NCBI GenBank assembly: GCA_937928405.1
Contig: CALFWZ010000026.1
Coordinates: forward strand, 33,866 to 97,865
Origin: an uncultured Saprospiraceae bacterium
GTDB taxonomy: Bacteria; Bacteroidota; Bacteroidia; Chitinophagales; Saprospiraceae
Length of the DNA: 64,000 nt
Direction of reading: 5' to 3'
The notes beneath the pieces are model-generated. The model was not told the origin of the DNA. It saw only the letters and a list, made by a program, of their open reading frames with translations, and did not search any database. A program made the translations under genes and the position numbers. Of the stretch, positions 38,604 through 49,103 are shown one piece after another (the stretch's first letter is position 1; every line of letters starts with the position of its first letter).

Positions 38604-40826
38604 ATGAAATATTTCATAATTATTTTTTTCCTAATCTCTTCGCAAGTTTTAACTGCCCAAAAAATAATTGGAAAAATAACTGACCTCAAAAAAACACCTA
38701 TTGTCGGTGCTTCTATCCACGCTAACCAATTCAATAACCATAGTCACAGCGATACTTTCGGTAAATTCATCTTAAATAAAGTACAACCCGGCGACACCAT
38801 TTCAATCACTTATTTAGGGTATGAAACCATTACGCATAGGTTGGAGGAGACAGATTTTGGTCAAGAAATTTCATTTTCAATGGAAGAGGCCTCTTTTAAT
38901 TTAGAACAAGTTAGCATTTCTAATTCCGTTAAAAATATCAATCGCGTATCCTCTATTGATTTAAAGATCACTCCCGTCAATTCTTCTCAAGAGATTTTAA
39001 GAAAAGTACCAGGGTTATTTATTGGACAACATGCGGGTGGAGGAAAAGCAGAGCAAATATTTCTTAGAGGTTTTGATATTGACCATGGAACTGACATTAC
39101 CATCTCTGTGGATGGAATGCCCGTCAACATGGTTTCCCATGCACACGGACAAGGTTATGCCGACCTGCATTTTTTAATTCCTGAAACCATTGATAATATT
39201 GATTTTGGAAAAGGCCCCTATTATAGCGATACCGGAAATTTTAATACTGCGGGTTATGTGGCATTTAAAACAAAAGACAAATTAGATGAGAATAGTATTG
39301 GTTTGGAATATGGACAATTTAATACTTTTCGATTATCGGGATTATTGAGTGTATTAGATCACGAAAAACACCATGCCTATTTCGCAACAGAATACCTCCT
39401 AAGTGACGGGCCAGTAGAATCTCCACAAAATTTCAACCGAATCAATTTAATGGGTAAGTACACGGGAGAATTTGATAGCAATGATCGGATCTCGATCCTC
39501 CTTAGCCATTTTCAAAGTAAATGGGATGCCTCTGGGCAGATCCCAAATAGACTCGTTAACGCTGGAACAATCACCAGATTTGGAAGCGTGGATAATACGG
39601 AAGGTGGAGCCACCAGTCGCACAAATCTAGCGATCAACCACACCAAATTTATTAACGATTATTCTTTTTTAAAAACTACCCTATTTTATAGTAAATATGA
39701 TTTTGAACTTTATTCAAATTTCACTTTCTTTTTAAACGACCCCATCAATGGGGATCAAATTAGACAACGAGAAGATCGAAATATTTATGGGTTACATACA
39801 AAATTATTTCAAAACTATCAGTTTGATGATTACGCGCTTGAAATGAGTTATGGGTTGGGAGTTCGACATGATAATATTGATGATAATGAACTTTCTAGAA
39901 CAAAAAATAGGATTACTACCATCAATAATATTGCACTTGGTGAAGTCGACGAAACCAATATCAGTGGTTTTATCAATGCTTCTTTTGATTTTGGAAAATG
40001 GTTGATAAATCCGGGAGTCCGTTTAGATGCGTTTAATTATAATTACGCAGATCGGCTATCATCAAGTTTCAATCGACAATCGACGGCTAAAGCAATGGTA
40101 TCTCCCAAACTAAATCTTATCTACAACCCCAGTAATCGATGGAAAGTCTTTTTCAAATCAGGTATAGGTTTTCATTCCAATGACACAAGAGTTGTTTTAA
40201 ATCAGGATGCCCAGGAGATCTTACCCAAAGCCTTCGGTTTGGACATCGGCACCATTTGGAAACCAATCCCAAGAATTTGGATTAACACTGCGGTTTGGTA
40301 TCTTTTTCTGGAGCAAGAATTTGTTTATGTGGGTGATGAGGGAATTGTAGAGCCTAGCGGAAAAACCAGAAGAACAGGAATCGACCTTAGCGCAAGAGTA
40401 CAATTATCAAACACGCTGTTTTTAGACACAGATTTTAATTATACCATTGCCAATTCGATCGATCAACCAAAAACGAGTAACCGAATTCCATTGGCACCCT
40501 TGATGACCAGCACCGCAGGTTTAACTTTTAAACCGCTACCCCAGTTTTCGGCAAATCTTCGATCTCGATTTATTAGGGATCGACCAGCCACAGAAGATAA
40601 TTCTATAATAGCAGATGGCTATTTTATTATTGATTTTAAAACCAATTATCGTTTTAAAAATGTCAGTATTGGATTGGGAATAGAAAATTTATTAAATACA
40701 GACTGGAACGAAGCCCAGTTTGCCACGGAGTCGCGTTTAGCGGAAGAGGCCGAAAGCTTCGAAGAGATCCACTTTACCCCCGGAACACCATTCTTCATCA
40801 AGGGCAACCTGAGATTTAATTTTTAA
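38604..40826 (+). CDS. TonB-dependent outer-membrane receptor
   Basis: Carboxypeptidase-regulatory N-domain (KIIGKITDLKKTPIVGASIHAN), plug (ILRKVPGLFIGQHAGGGKAEQIFLRGFDIDHGTDITISVDGMPVN), C-terminal barrel ending FFIKGNLRFNF. Confidence 0.9.
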   Translation: MKYFIIIFFLISSQVLTAQKIIGKITDLKKTPIVGASIHANQFNNHSHSDTFGKFILNKVQPGDTISITYLGYETITHRLEETDFGQEISFSMEEASFNLEQVSISNSVKNINRVSSIDLKITPVNSSQEILRKVPGLFIGQHAGGGKAEQIFLRGFDIDHGTDITISVDGMPVNMVSHAHGQGYADLHFLIPETIDNIDFGKGPYYSDTGNFNTAGYVAFKTKDKLDENSIGLEYGQFNTFRLSGLLSVLDHEKHHAYFATEYLLSDGPVESPQNFNRINLMGKYTGEFDSNDRISILLSHFQSKWDASGQIPNRLVNAGTITRFGSVDNTEGGATSRTNLAINHTKFINDYSFLKTTLFYSKYDFELYSNFTFFLNDPINGDQIRQREDRNIYGLHTKLFQNYQFDDYALEMSYGLGVRHDNIDDNELSRTKNRITTINNIALGEVDETNISGFINASFDFGKWLINPGVRLDAFNYNYADRLSSSFNRQSTAKAMVSPKLNLIYNPSNRWKVFFKSGIGFHSNDTRVVLNQDAQEILPKAFGLDIGTIWKPIPRIWINTAVWYLFLEQEFVYVGDEGIVEPSGKTRRTGIDLSARVQLSNTLFLDTDFNYTIANSIDQPKTSNRIPLAPLMTSTAGLTFKPLPQFSANLRSRFIRDRPATEDNSIIADGYFIIDFKTNYRFKNVSIGLGIENLLNTDWNEAQFATESRLAEEAESFEEIHFTPGTPFFIKGNLRFNF

Positions 40827-41129
40827 AAACCTCAACCTCAGCCCCAAGTTCAACCTCAAATAAAGTAGGCATAAACATATAATTGACTGATATTCATTTA
40901 ATTAAAAAATTTAGTTAAAGTCTTTATTAGGGTTATTTCCCTAGTAATACCCATTGAGCCTTTGATCCAGCTTTGTGCAACATCAAAAAAAATACCCCGT
41001 AAATAATAGTGTATTATTAAAATTTTTACTCCGCCTTTTACCAAATCATTTAAATGTGTAATTTGTGCTGACTGAAGAAAAAATCTTCATGTACACATAA
41101 ATTATCACTCAACATCTAAAAATAATAAC

Positions 41130-42857
41130 ATGGCAACGCTCAATAATGATATTTTAGACAAAGCTCAAGCCTGGCTTTCTCCTGTATTTGATGAAGAAAC
41201 ACAAGCCGCTATCCGAAAAGATATGGCCGATAATCCAGAGGATTTACAAGAATGTTTCTATAAGAATTTAGAATTTGGTACAGGAGGGATGCGTGGAATC
41301 ATGGGTATTGGGACCAATAGAATCAATAAATATACCTTAGGAAAAAGTACGCAAGGGTTGAGTGATTATTTGCGAAAAGCATTTCCTGACGAACAACCTA
41401 AGGCAGTGATTGCTTTTGATTGTCGTCATAATAGTCAAACATTAGCGCAAGTAGTAGCGGATGTTTTTTCTGCCAACGGAATCGAAGTATACCTTTTTGA
41501 AGATCTACGAACGACCCCCGAATTATCCTTTGCCGTTAATCATCTAAATTGTCATTGTGGCATCGTCCTAACAGCCTCTCATAATCCACCAGAATATAAT
41601 GGATACAAAGTATATTGGCAAGACGGTGGACAATTGGTTCCACCACATGATGCAGCCGTCATTCAGCAAATTGACAGCTTGGATTATGCGGATATTAAAT
41701 TTACCGCTAATCCCGATTTAATTCATATAATTGGTAAAGAAGTGGATGATGTCTTTATTGATGCTTCTGTTAAAAACGGTAGTACGGGTGCTTCCCAAGC
41801 AGCGAAAGATAATACAACGATTGTCTTTACTTCTTTACATGGGACCTCCATTACGGCTATCCCAGAAACACTCAAACGGGCAGGATATAAAAACGTGCAT
41901 ATCGTAGAAGAACAGCGCGTACCTGACGGAAGTTTCCCAACGGTAAAATCACCAAATCCAGAAGAACCAGCTGCCTTAAAAATGGCCCTTGAATTGGCCG
42001 ACAAAGTAAATGCAGATATTGTGATTGGTACCGATCCAGATAGTGATCGCCTTGGAGTAGCGGTCCGTAATGATAAGAATGAACTCCAACTATTGAACGG
42101 AAATCAAACCATGCTTTTGATGACCGACTTTCTACTCAAACAATGGAAAGCAGAAGGTAAGATCAAAGGAAAAGAATTCATTGCGACAACCATTGTTTCT
42201 ACACCGATGCTGACCAACTTGGCGGCCAACTACAATGTAGAAAATAAAATCGTCCTTACTGGATTTAAATGGATTGCCAAACTAATTAAGGATCATCCTG
42301 AATTGAATTTTATCGGCGGTGGTGAAGAAAGCTTTGGGTACATGGTCGGTGATTTTGTACGAGATAAAGATGCGGTTACCTCTACTCTACTGGCGGTCGA
42401 AATCGTGGCACAAGCCAAGGCAAGTGGAAGCTCTGCTTACCAAGCACTTCTTGAATTGTATGTTAAATATGGTTTTTATAAAGAACATTTAATCTCCCTT
42501 GTAAAAAAAGGAATCACGGGTGCACAGGAAATCAAACAAATGATGATGGATGCTCGCGCTAACCCCATGACAGCCATCAATGGTTCTAAAGTCGTCAAGA
42601 TTGATGATTATAAATTATCCATTTCTAAAAATACAATTACCGGAGCAACCACTCCGATTGATATTCCTAAATCGAATGTTTTGGTATATACCACCGAAGA
42701 TGGTAGTCGGACAGCGTTGCGACCAAGTGGTACGGAACCAAAAATTAAATATTATATGAGTGTTAATTTACCGCTGGCATCCACCTCAGCATTTAAAACA
42801 GTAGAGGCAGCTTTGGATAAAAAGATTGCTGGGATAATTAAGGATTTAGGGATGTAA
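41130..42857 (+). CDS. Phosphoglucomutase/phosphomannomutase family protein
   Basis: LTASHNPPEYNGYKVYW, IGTDPDSDRLGVAV, GGGEESFGYM, RPSGTEPKIKYY. Confidence 0.93.
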   Translation: MATLNNDILDKAQAWLSPVFDEETQAAIRKDMADNPEDLQECFYKNLEFGTGGMRGIMGIGTNRINKYTLGKSTQGLSDYLRKAFPDEQPKAVIAFDCRHNSQTLAQVVADVFSANGIEVYLFEDLRTTPELSFAVNHLNCHCGIVLTASHNPPEYNGYKVYWQDGGQLVPPHDAAVIQQIDSLDYADIKFTANPDLIHIIGKEVDDVFIDASVKNGSTGASQAAKDNTTIVFTSLHGTSITAIPETLKRAGYKNVHIVEEQRVPDGSFPTVKSPNPEEPAALKMALELADKVNADIVIGTDPDSDRLGVAVRNDKNELQLLNGNQTMLLMTDFLLKQWKAEGKIKGKEFIATTIVSTPMLTNLAANYNVENKIVLTGFKWIAKLIKDHPELNFIGGGEESFGYMVGDFVRDKDAVTSTLLAVEIVAQAKASGSSAYQALLELYVKYGFYKEHLISLVKKGITGAQEIKQMMMDARANPMTAINGSKVVKIDDYKLSISKNTITGATTPIDIPKSNVLVYTTEDGSRTALRPSGTEPKIKYYMSVNLPLASTSAFKTVEAALDKKIAGIIKDLGM

Positions 42858-42880
42858 GTAACATTCTATATTTGTCTATT

Positions 42881-42924
42881 AAAATCCCAACTTTTGTAAT
42901 TCGACAAGGGTTGGGATTTTTTTT
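42881..42924 (+). terminator. Rho-independent-type terminator after the phosphohexomutase gene
   Basis: AAAATCCCAAC...GTTGGGATTTTTTTT hairpin with T-tract. Confidence 0.75.
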
Positions 42925-42997
42925 ATTTTCTCTGCTGAATATTCTTTTTGTTAAAATTCATACCTAACTTACAAGATTATAATACAGCGTAAAATCT

Positions 42998-44749
42998 ATG
43001 CCTAATAAAATTTGTCTTTTAGTCTTTTTCTTCCTGTTGTGCTCGTTTCCGCTCTTGGCCCAACTTGGGTTTGATCAACATTATTTTTTACCAGATCATG
43101 ATCAAAAAAAAACACCAGCTTCTCACAGAGATTTAACTGTAGACTCGATTCTCCATACGGACTATTCGCAGATAATTTACCAACTTCCTGCTGACTTAGA
43201 CCAAGATGGGGATATGGATTTGATAGTGGTTTCCAATGTAAAAAAACAATTAAAAAAAAGATTAGGGTGGATAGAAAATATGGATGGGAATGGAAAATTC
43301 TCTACTCCTCACTTGATTTATCCACTGCTTAAAGTTAAGAATTTAAAATATTTAGCGCTATTAGATAGCCCTGTCGACCATCAAAAATACTTAATAGTCG
43401 TTTCAGAGCCATCACCTTTTCGCAAATTGGATACCGTTTATTTTGAGATAAGCAGCGATCTGCAATTTAATTTATCCGATCATGTTCGTTTCAAAAAAAG
43501 ATCTAACCCTTTTAATTTTCAAAAAGATAGCATCAAGATTTCTAATGCCCAATACTTAGATTTTGATAAAGATGGTGATAAAGATATTATCGGACTCCAA
43601 TTTTTTAGACCAAAATTATTCCCGTCATATGAAGCGGTTGTGCTTATGGAAAACAAAGAAGGCAATTTTCTCAAGCCTGTCAAACTAAGTAAATATACAT
43701 GGGTCGAGACATTTGAACTGTTAGATATCGACAGGGATGGATTACTCGATCTTATTACGAAAGGTAACGAAGGAACGGTATTCCTATATAAACAAAAGAA
43801 AAATACTAATAGATTTGAAAAAGGAACACCAATAGGATACAAAATTCATAAGATGAAATTCTTTGATTTAGATCAAGATGATGACCTAGACTTAATTGGA
43901 GCCAGCTCCTCCAAATTATTCTGGAATGAAAATATGGATGGTAAAGGAACCTTTGGACTACATCAAATCATAGCGGAGTATCCTCGACTAAGTAATATTG
44001 AAGTAACGAAAATTAATAATGATAGCCTGTTTGATATTGTTTTAGGAAATGCTTGGTATAAAAACAGAGGAATCGTTTCGAATAAAATTTCAGGCAGTGT
44101 TAAAGTTGATAAAAATAAGAATGGTTGTGATAGTTTAGACAAAAGCCCTACTGATTATTACCTATCTTTCTTAGATATACAAAAAAAGGAAGAAAGATTT
44201 TTAGAAATTCAACCAAATGGATTTTTTCAATTTTTTCCCGGTATTGGAAATTTTTCAATTATACCAACTGTCATTGATAAATTTGAAGCCCATAGAAAAG
44301 AAATATCATTTAACTTTGATAGTATTGGGATAGCTAAAAATATAGCAATCTGTTTAGAACCAATTGATTCTTTTATCGATTTAGCAGTAGATATTTCGAA
44401 ATCTTCTTTAAATAAACATGAAAACGGAATTCATGATTTTTTAATTACTGGATATAACATTGGAGATTTATTAGCTAAAAGTGGTCGTATTGTATTAAAA
44501 TTTGATTCAAATCAGATATCCATATTAGAGACCAATCAAAAATTTTTCAAATCTAAATCAGATGAAATCACTTTTGACGTTAAGCATCTTCTTCCTCAAA
44601 AAAAACTTGCAATTAAAATAACACTAAAAATAATTAACGCTAACATAAATCCTATTACTTCAATTCATGCAAGAATAGAATTAGACCTACCTGCTATTGA
44701 TATAAACCTAAAAAACAATATTGACTATCATAGAATTAGATTAAATTAG
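42998..44749 (+). CDS. Secreted FG-GAP/VCBS-repeat protein
   Basis: Signal peptide; DLDQDGDMDLIVVS, DFDKDGDKDIIGLQ, DIDRDGLLDLITKG, DLDQDDDLDLIGAS. Confidence 0.8.
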   Translation: MPNKICLLVFFFLLCSFPLLAQLGFDQHYFLPDHDQKKTPASHRDLTVDSILHTDYSQIIYQLPADLDQDGDMDLIVVSNVKKQLKKRLGWIENMDGNGKFSTPHLIYPLLKVKNLKYLALLDSPVDHQKYLIVVSEPSPFRKLDTVYFEISSDLQFNLSDHVRFKKRSNPFNFQKDSIKISNAQYLDFDKDGDKDIIGLQFFRPKLFPSYEAVVLMENKEGNFLKPVKLSKYTWVETFELLDIDRDGLLDLITKGNEGTVFLYKQKKNTNRFEKGTPIGYKIHKMKFFDLDQDDDLDLIGASSSKLFWNENMDGKGTFGLHQIIAEYPRLSNIEVTKINNDSLFDIVLGNAWYKNRGIVSNKISGSVKVDKNKNGCDSLDKSPTDYYLSFLDIQKKEERFLEIQPNGFFQFFPGIGNFSIIPTVIDKFEAHRKEISFNFDSIGIAKNIAICLEPIDSFIDLAVDISKSSLNKHENGIHDFLITGYNIGDLLAKSGRIVLKFDSNQISILETNQKFFKSKSDEITFDVKHLLPQKKLAIKITLKIINANINPITSIHARIELDLPAIDINLKNNIDYHRIRLN

Positions 44750-44769
44750 TGTTGTATAATTTCAAGAGT

Positions 44770-45657
44770 CTACTCATTTTCCGGCAAACTCTGCCACAGC
44801 ACATTTCTAATCTTCCACTTCCCATCCACCTTCGCTAGATGAAAATAATCCATACCCCAACTGGCCACAAGTTTGGCGGAAGCTGTTTTATCTGCAATAT
44901 CGAAAATGGTAATTTCGCTAGGAGATTCTGGAGTGACTTTATCTCCGTCCTTATTCCACTTTGCCGCTAGATCAACTAATTGTGTATACGTCATTTTAAG
45001 ATTATCGACGTAGGCGTTCGTTTCTTTATTAAACCAAAAACCCGTTTTATGAAGTGTGCTATCAACGCTATTGACAATCCGCTGTGCATCCACTTGATAT
45101 AGACCAAAGACATAATCTTCAATGGCCGCTTTGACGGCACCAAATTCTGGATGACGCTCCATATCTGTTGGATCGCTTGATGCTTTGGGAGGACGAGGTG
45201 GTTCTATATTATTCCAAATATCCAAATAGATTTTCCATTCTGCTCCTACCTTTTTCCAGACAATCACATACTTTCCTTGCCAGGCACTTTCGTTCCCGTT
45301 TGGTAGTTGGGTAGCACCTGCATAGTATCCATAATCATAAGCATAGTCTTCTACGATCCGAATTTCTTCTGGTGTTATTTTGTGTCTTAGAATTTTTAAC
45401 CCAGCGGGTAAGGTCCACTTCTTTTCGATCGCTTCGTGTCCTGCGATAATCTTTGTTCCATTAGGAAAAATCTTACCGTCCGTCGTATAGCAACGTGTCA
45501 GTTTATCAATTTCACCGTTGATATAGTATTGAGAAAAATTGCTAATATTCTCTTTGATGATGGCCAAATCAGCTTCGGGACCTTGGAAGTTTTGGGCAGA
45601 AAGAAAGCTTGAAAACAGGATGGCAAGACTTAGGAGAAAATTGATCTTAAAAGGCAT
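44770..45657 (-). CDS. Secreted protein with two SnoaL/DUF4440-like domains
   Basis: YYINGEIDKLTRCYTTDGKIFPNGTKIIAGHEAIEKKW...WKIYLDIWNN; second half PEFGAVKAAIEDYVFGLYQVDAQRIVNSVDSTLHK...GKWKIRNVLW. Confidence 0.7.
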   Translation of the reverse strand: MPFKINFLLSLAILFSSFLSAQNFQGPEADLAIIKENISNFSQYYINGEIDKLTRCYTTDGKIFPNGTKIIAGHEAIEKKWTLPAGLKILRHKITPEEIRIVEDYAYDYGYYAGATQLPNGNESAWQGKYVIVWKKVGAEWKIYLDIWNNIEPPRPPKASSDPTDMERHPEFGAVKAAIEDYVFGLYQVDAQRIVNSVDSTLHKTGFWFNKETNAYVDNLKMTYTQLVDLAAKWNKDGDKVTPESPSEITIFDIADKTASAKLVASWGMDYFHLAKVDGKWKIRNVLWQSLPENE

Positions 45658-45802
45658 GGTTGTGGTTTTATGTGAATGGTATTTTTTTAGCGTTTATAAA
45701 AATACGGATTTTTTTCACGATAGGTAATCTGTTTTTTATTACCCAAGGATAACGGAGCAAAGATGCAACAGATTATTCTACGGTCCCACATATTTTTAAA
45801 AT

Positions 45803-45839
45803 AATGAATATTCAATACACTGTGTATTAAATATCCATT
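45803..45839. repeat. Near-perfect 37-bp palindrome, intergenic
   Basis: AATGAATATTCAATACAC-T-GTGTATTAAATATCCATT, 16/18 arm matches. Confidence 0.6.
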
Positions 45840-45946
45840 AAGGAATTTTCATTGCGTCTTCAATGGAGTAAACTAGGGTTTATCCTATAGAGTTGCTTTA
45901 TTTAGAATGGCAAAATCGGTTGAACATGCCTTATTCCTAATTCACC

Positions 45947-48043
45947 TTACTCATTAAAAAACACCACTCGCTCACGACCATAAACTTCCCCATCTTTTCG
46001 AACGATCAAAAAATAAACACCAGTTAAAGCATTCTCCATGAATAGCGTTTTTTTTATTTTCATAGATTGCCCAAGGGTGGTTTTATGCATTAGTTGGCTC
46101 ACTTTCTTTCCGTACATATCATATAACTCCAAACTCAATTCCGCGGTCGATGGCCAATCCATTTGCACCATAAATGCTCCGTTAGTCGGATTTGGGAATA
46201 CGTGGATTTTATGCTCCCGGTTAATTTCATTTTTAACACTCGTGATATTATCTTGGAAATAAACCACGACATCTTCTGGTCCTTGATCTTCGACTATTTT
46301 CTCCAACGTATTTCCTTGCTCATCTATAACATTTATGGACATTAGGTCTTGTCCATTGGATACTATTAAACCAAGGTTTTGCGATAAGTCTAGCGCTGAG
46401 GTCAATCGAATGGTTAACTGACCATTCATTACTTCAGAGGTAAATGCTTGAGCTTCTCTGGCCAACCAAAAATCTCCGAAATGCTGCATTTCCATAATCG
46501 CCAACTCAGCAGGAATTCGATTTAGATAGTAATCCAACCCATCTAATTTATAATGTCGGTTGGGATGAATAAGCAGTACGGTTGGTGCACCGTTTTCTAA
46601 ATTTTTATGCGTAACCGCTAACCAATTATCTGCTTTATCAAAAACATTATCTGCTGAGATTGGATCATCGTGGTAAACATCCGAGATGGTTACTGGAATT
46701 TCATACACCCGAGCGTTTTCACCACTAAAACTTTGATTTTTTTTATTTTGAAAAGGAAAATTATTCAAAACATCACTAGCCGAAAAAGAACTATTAAAAT
46801 TATATCCCAACTCATCCAATACGTTGATTAAATATTTAGGATACGCTAAGTGACCAGAACGAAAAGTTCGAATTGAAAGGCCAGGAATATCGGTTTCCAA
46901 AGCATTTTTAGAAACTTCACACTCCCCATAAATAGTTCCACCCGTAGTGATCGTGCCATTATTATACGGCATATAATTAGCTTGCGTATTTCCAGGTTCA
47001 CCCATCGGGAAAATATCTGAATCAGCAAAATCAAAAAAATGCCCGACCGAATGCGATGCAATATTATGTCCTTGGTCCATGATATAATCTAAGGTAGATT
47101 GACTACTTAAATAATAAGCACCCATTAAGGCATCATTAAAATAACGAACCGTCATATTATAAGTAGCCTCAAGGTTATTGGCAGCTTCGTAATCGACAAA
47201 AGCATGTAAAGTATCCATTCCCGTTTGACTGTCAATATCATGCGTAATCATCAAAGTCGCCGCGGAATTTCCCGGACTGGTATTTTTCCAAACAGCGAAA
47301 GGAAAATGCTCTATAAATAAAGCACGGATAAAAAGTGCTAGCACATCGGAGGTCGGTTCAAATCCATTGGAGCTAACTCGTTGGGCTTCATAGTCTCGAT
47401 TGAGTTGATTTCTTAAAATTACTTCTTTCCAAGATACACCGATTGCAACGGCTGCGCCTTCTCCAACCGTATTTTTTATAACCGCAGCAGTTCCATCCGT
47501 AAAAGAAGCCAAGGTGCTGGCGGTTGTGGTCGTATAACCAATCGTCTTAAAAATCGCATCATAGGTATCTCGTCCCAAAGAAAGGGTCCGTTCTTCTGGT
47601 TGATTAATATATTTAAGGGAAGCATCGGTCAAACTAGGCTCCCAATGAATCGCAAAGCGACTATTACTATTTTCGTAATCCGATATTCCAAATAATGAGA
47701 AAAAATCTTCCTCCTCAATTCTTGGTGCGACCAATAGTCCTCCATCCGCTACATAAGTTTCTAGTGCTAGTCGTTCCGCTTCAGAAAATGTATTATTTTT
47801 GATCAACGAACTGGTCAAAATCATCCCATAGTTTTTAGCCACCGATATTTCGTCCGTCCTAATAAAAGGAATACCCGTCACCTTCGCCAAATGTTCCACT
47901 GAAAAAAGGCGGGCATCATTGGTTTCATTATTTCTGATCGTCAGGTCCAAGACAGCAATTGATTTTTGTAGATCTTGCGCAGAAAGGTTTTGGGAAACTA
48001 ACCCGTTTACCATCATCAATAATACATAAATTGTTTTCATCAA
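45947..48043 (-). CDS. Secreted polysaccharide-deacetylase-like protein with T9SS C-terminal sorting domain
   Basis: AATLMITHDIDSQTGMDTLHAFVDYEAAN, HNIASHSVGHFFDF, RTFRSGHLAYPKYLINVLDELGY; CTD VFPNPTNGAFMVQMDW...LTGVYFLIVRKDG. Confidence 0.75.
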   Translation of the reverse strand: MMKTIYVLLMMVNGLVSQNLSAQDLQKSIAVLDLTIRNNETNDARLFSVEHLAKVTGIPFIRTDEISVAKNYGMILTSSLIKNNTFSEAERLALETYVADGGLLVAPRIEEEDFFSLFGISDYENSNSRFAIHWEPSLTDASLKYINQPEERTLSLGRDTYDAIFKTIGYTTTTASTLASFTDGTAAVIKNTVGEGAAVAIGVSWKEVILRNQLNRDYEAQRVSSNGFEPTSDVLALFIRALFIEHFPFAVWKNTSPGNSAATLMITHDIDSQTGMDTLHAFVDYEAANNLEATYNMTVRYFNDALMGAYYLSSQSTLDYIMDQGHNIASHSVGHFFDFADSDIFPMGEPGNTQANYMPYNNGTITTGGTIYGECEVSKNALETDIPGLSIRTFRSGHLAYPKYLINVLDELGYNFNSSFSASDVLNNFPFQNKKNQSFSGENARVYEIPVTISDVYHDDPISADNVFDKADNWLAVTHKNLENGAPTVLLIHPNRHYKLDGLDYYLNRIPAELAIMEMQHFGDFWLAREAQAFTSEVMNGQLTIRLTSALDLSQNLGLIVSNGQDLMSINVIDEQGNTLEKIVEDQGPEDVVVYFQDNITSVKNEINREHKIHVFPNPTNGAFMVQMDWPSTAELSLELYDMYGKKVSQLMHKTTLGQSMKIKKTLFMENALTGVYFLIVRKDGEVYGRERVVFFNE

Positions 48044-48289
48044 ATCGGTTTTTAAGTACGGTTAGTAGATGACAGTTTAATTCCTCACATTAGAGGAGTT
48101 ATCATTTGCCAATTAGGACTTTGGACATACTTATTTATCAGGAAAGAGAAAAAATAGGCATAAATAGGGCCATCTGACCGTATATAGTCAAAACTCGAGC
48201 CACGAATGGGTTTAGAAGGTATTCCCAGAATAAGATTGGATTTAATGAGAGAAAACACCTAATATTTTAGATTAAGAGGGGATTTTCAA

Positions 48290-49009
48290 TTATTCATTCA
48301 ATAATTTATTGGTCATCTCTAAAAATTCTTTAGGCTTAGGATGATGAGGATCAATTTGGATGGCTCTTTCAAAATACGCTTTTGCCTCAGGATATGCATT
48401 TAATCTTAGATAACATTCTCCGATAGAAAATATTGGTAGTAAACTGTTGGGGTTCACTTGAAGAGATTGCTGAAATCCTTCAATGGCTTCCTGCCATTTC
48501 CCTAAATCCATAAAACAGAATGCCCGATTATCAATTGCCTCGAAAAAGTTAGGCATTAATGCAATGGCTTTGTTGTATTTTTCAATGGCTCCGAGATGGT
48601 TTTTCTGATTCGTTAATTGGTGCGCTTGTTGGTAAAAACTTTTAGCGTACTTGACGATTTCGTTATGATTTTGAGTTTGTTTTATGTATTCAAAATATCC
48701 GAATAGATCATCTTCTGTCACACTTTGATTGGCTATTAGCTTAGGGGTGTCAAAACCATTTTTAGAAACTGGAAAATGGCCGATTTGAATTTTTAAATTA
48801 CCTATTTCATTTGATGTAGGAATTTCTGGTTGTTCTTCAAATGCCATTACATGAAATGAATTAAATTCATTATCTATTGTAAGCATTTTAAATACTTGAT
48901 ATTTTCCTTCTTTTTCCGTGTAGAAAACATCTCCTGCTTGGAAATTTTTATGCTCAGGAGTTTCTTGATTTCCATTTCCGCTTCCAAATATTTTTTTAAA
49001 AAAACTCAT
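48290..49009 (-). CDS. TPR-repeat protein
   Basis: HLGAIEKYNKAIALMPNFFEAIDNRAFCFMDLGKWQEAIEGFQQSLQVNPNSLLPIFSIGECYLRLNAYPEAKAYFERAIQIDPHHPK. Confidence 0.85.
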   Translation of the reverse strand: MSFFKKIFGSGNGNQETPEHKNFQAGDVFYTEKEGKYQVFKMLTIDNEFNSFHVMAFEEQPEIPTSNEIGNLKIQIGHFPVSKNGFDTPKLIANQSVTEDDLFGYFEYIKQTQNHNEIVKYAKSFYQQAHQLTNQKNHLGAIEKYNKAIALMPNFFEAIDNRAFCFMDLGKWQEAIEGFQQSLQVNPNSLLPIFSIGECYLRLNAYPEAKAYFERAIQIDPHHPKPKEFLEMTNKLLNE

Positions 49010-49103
49010 GTTTTATTGGCTTGATTTTTTACTTATATATAACAAAAGGTCAACTCCTCTTAACAAGAAAAGCCCAACCCAAAAATCATCATTAATGAAA
49101 AAA

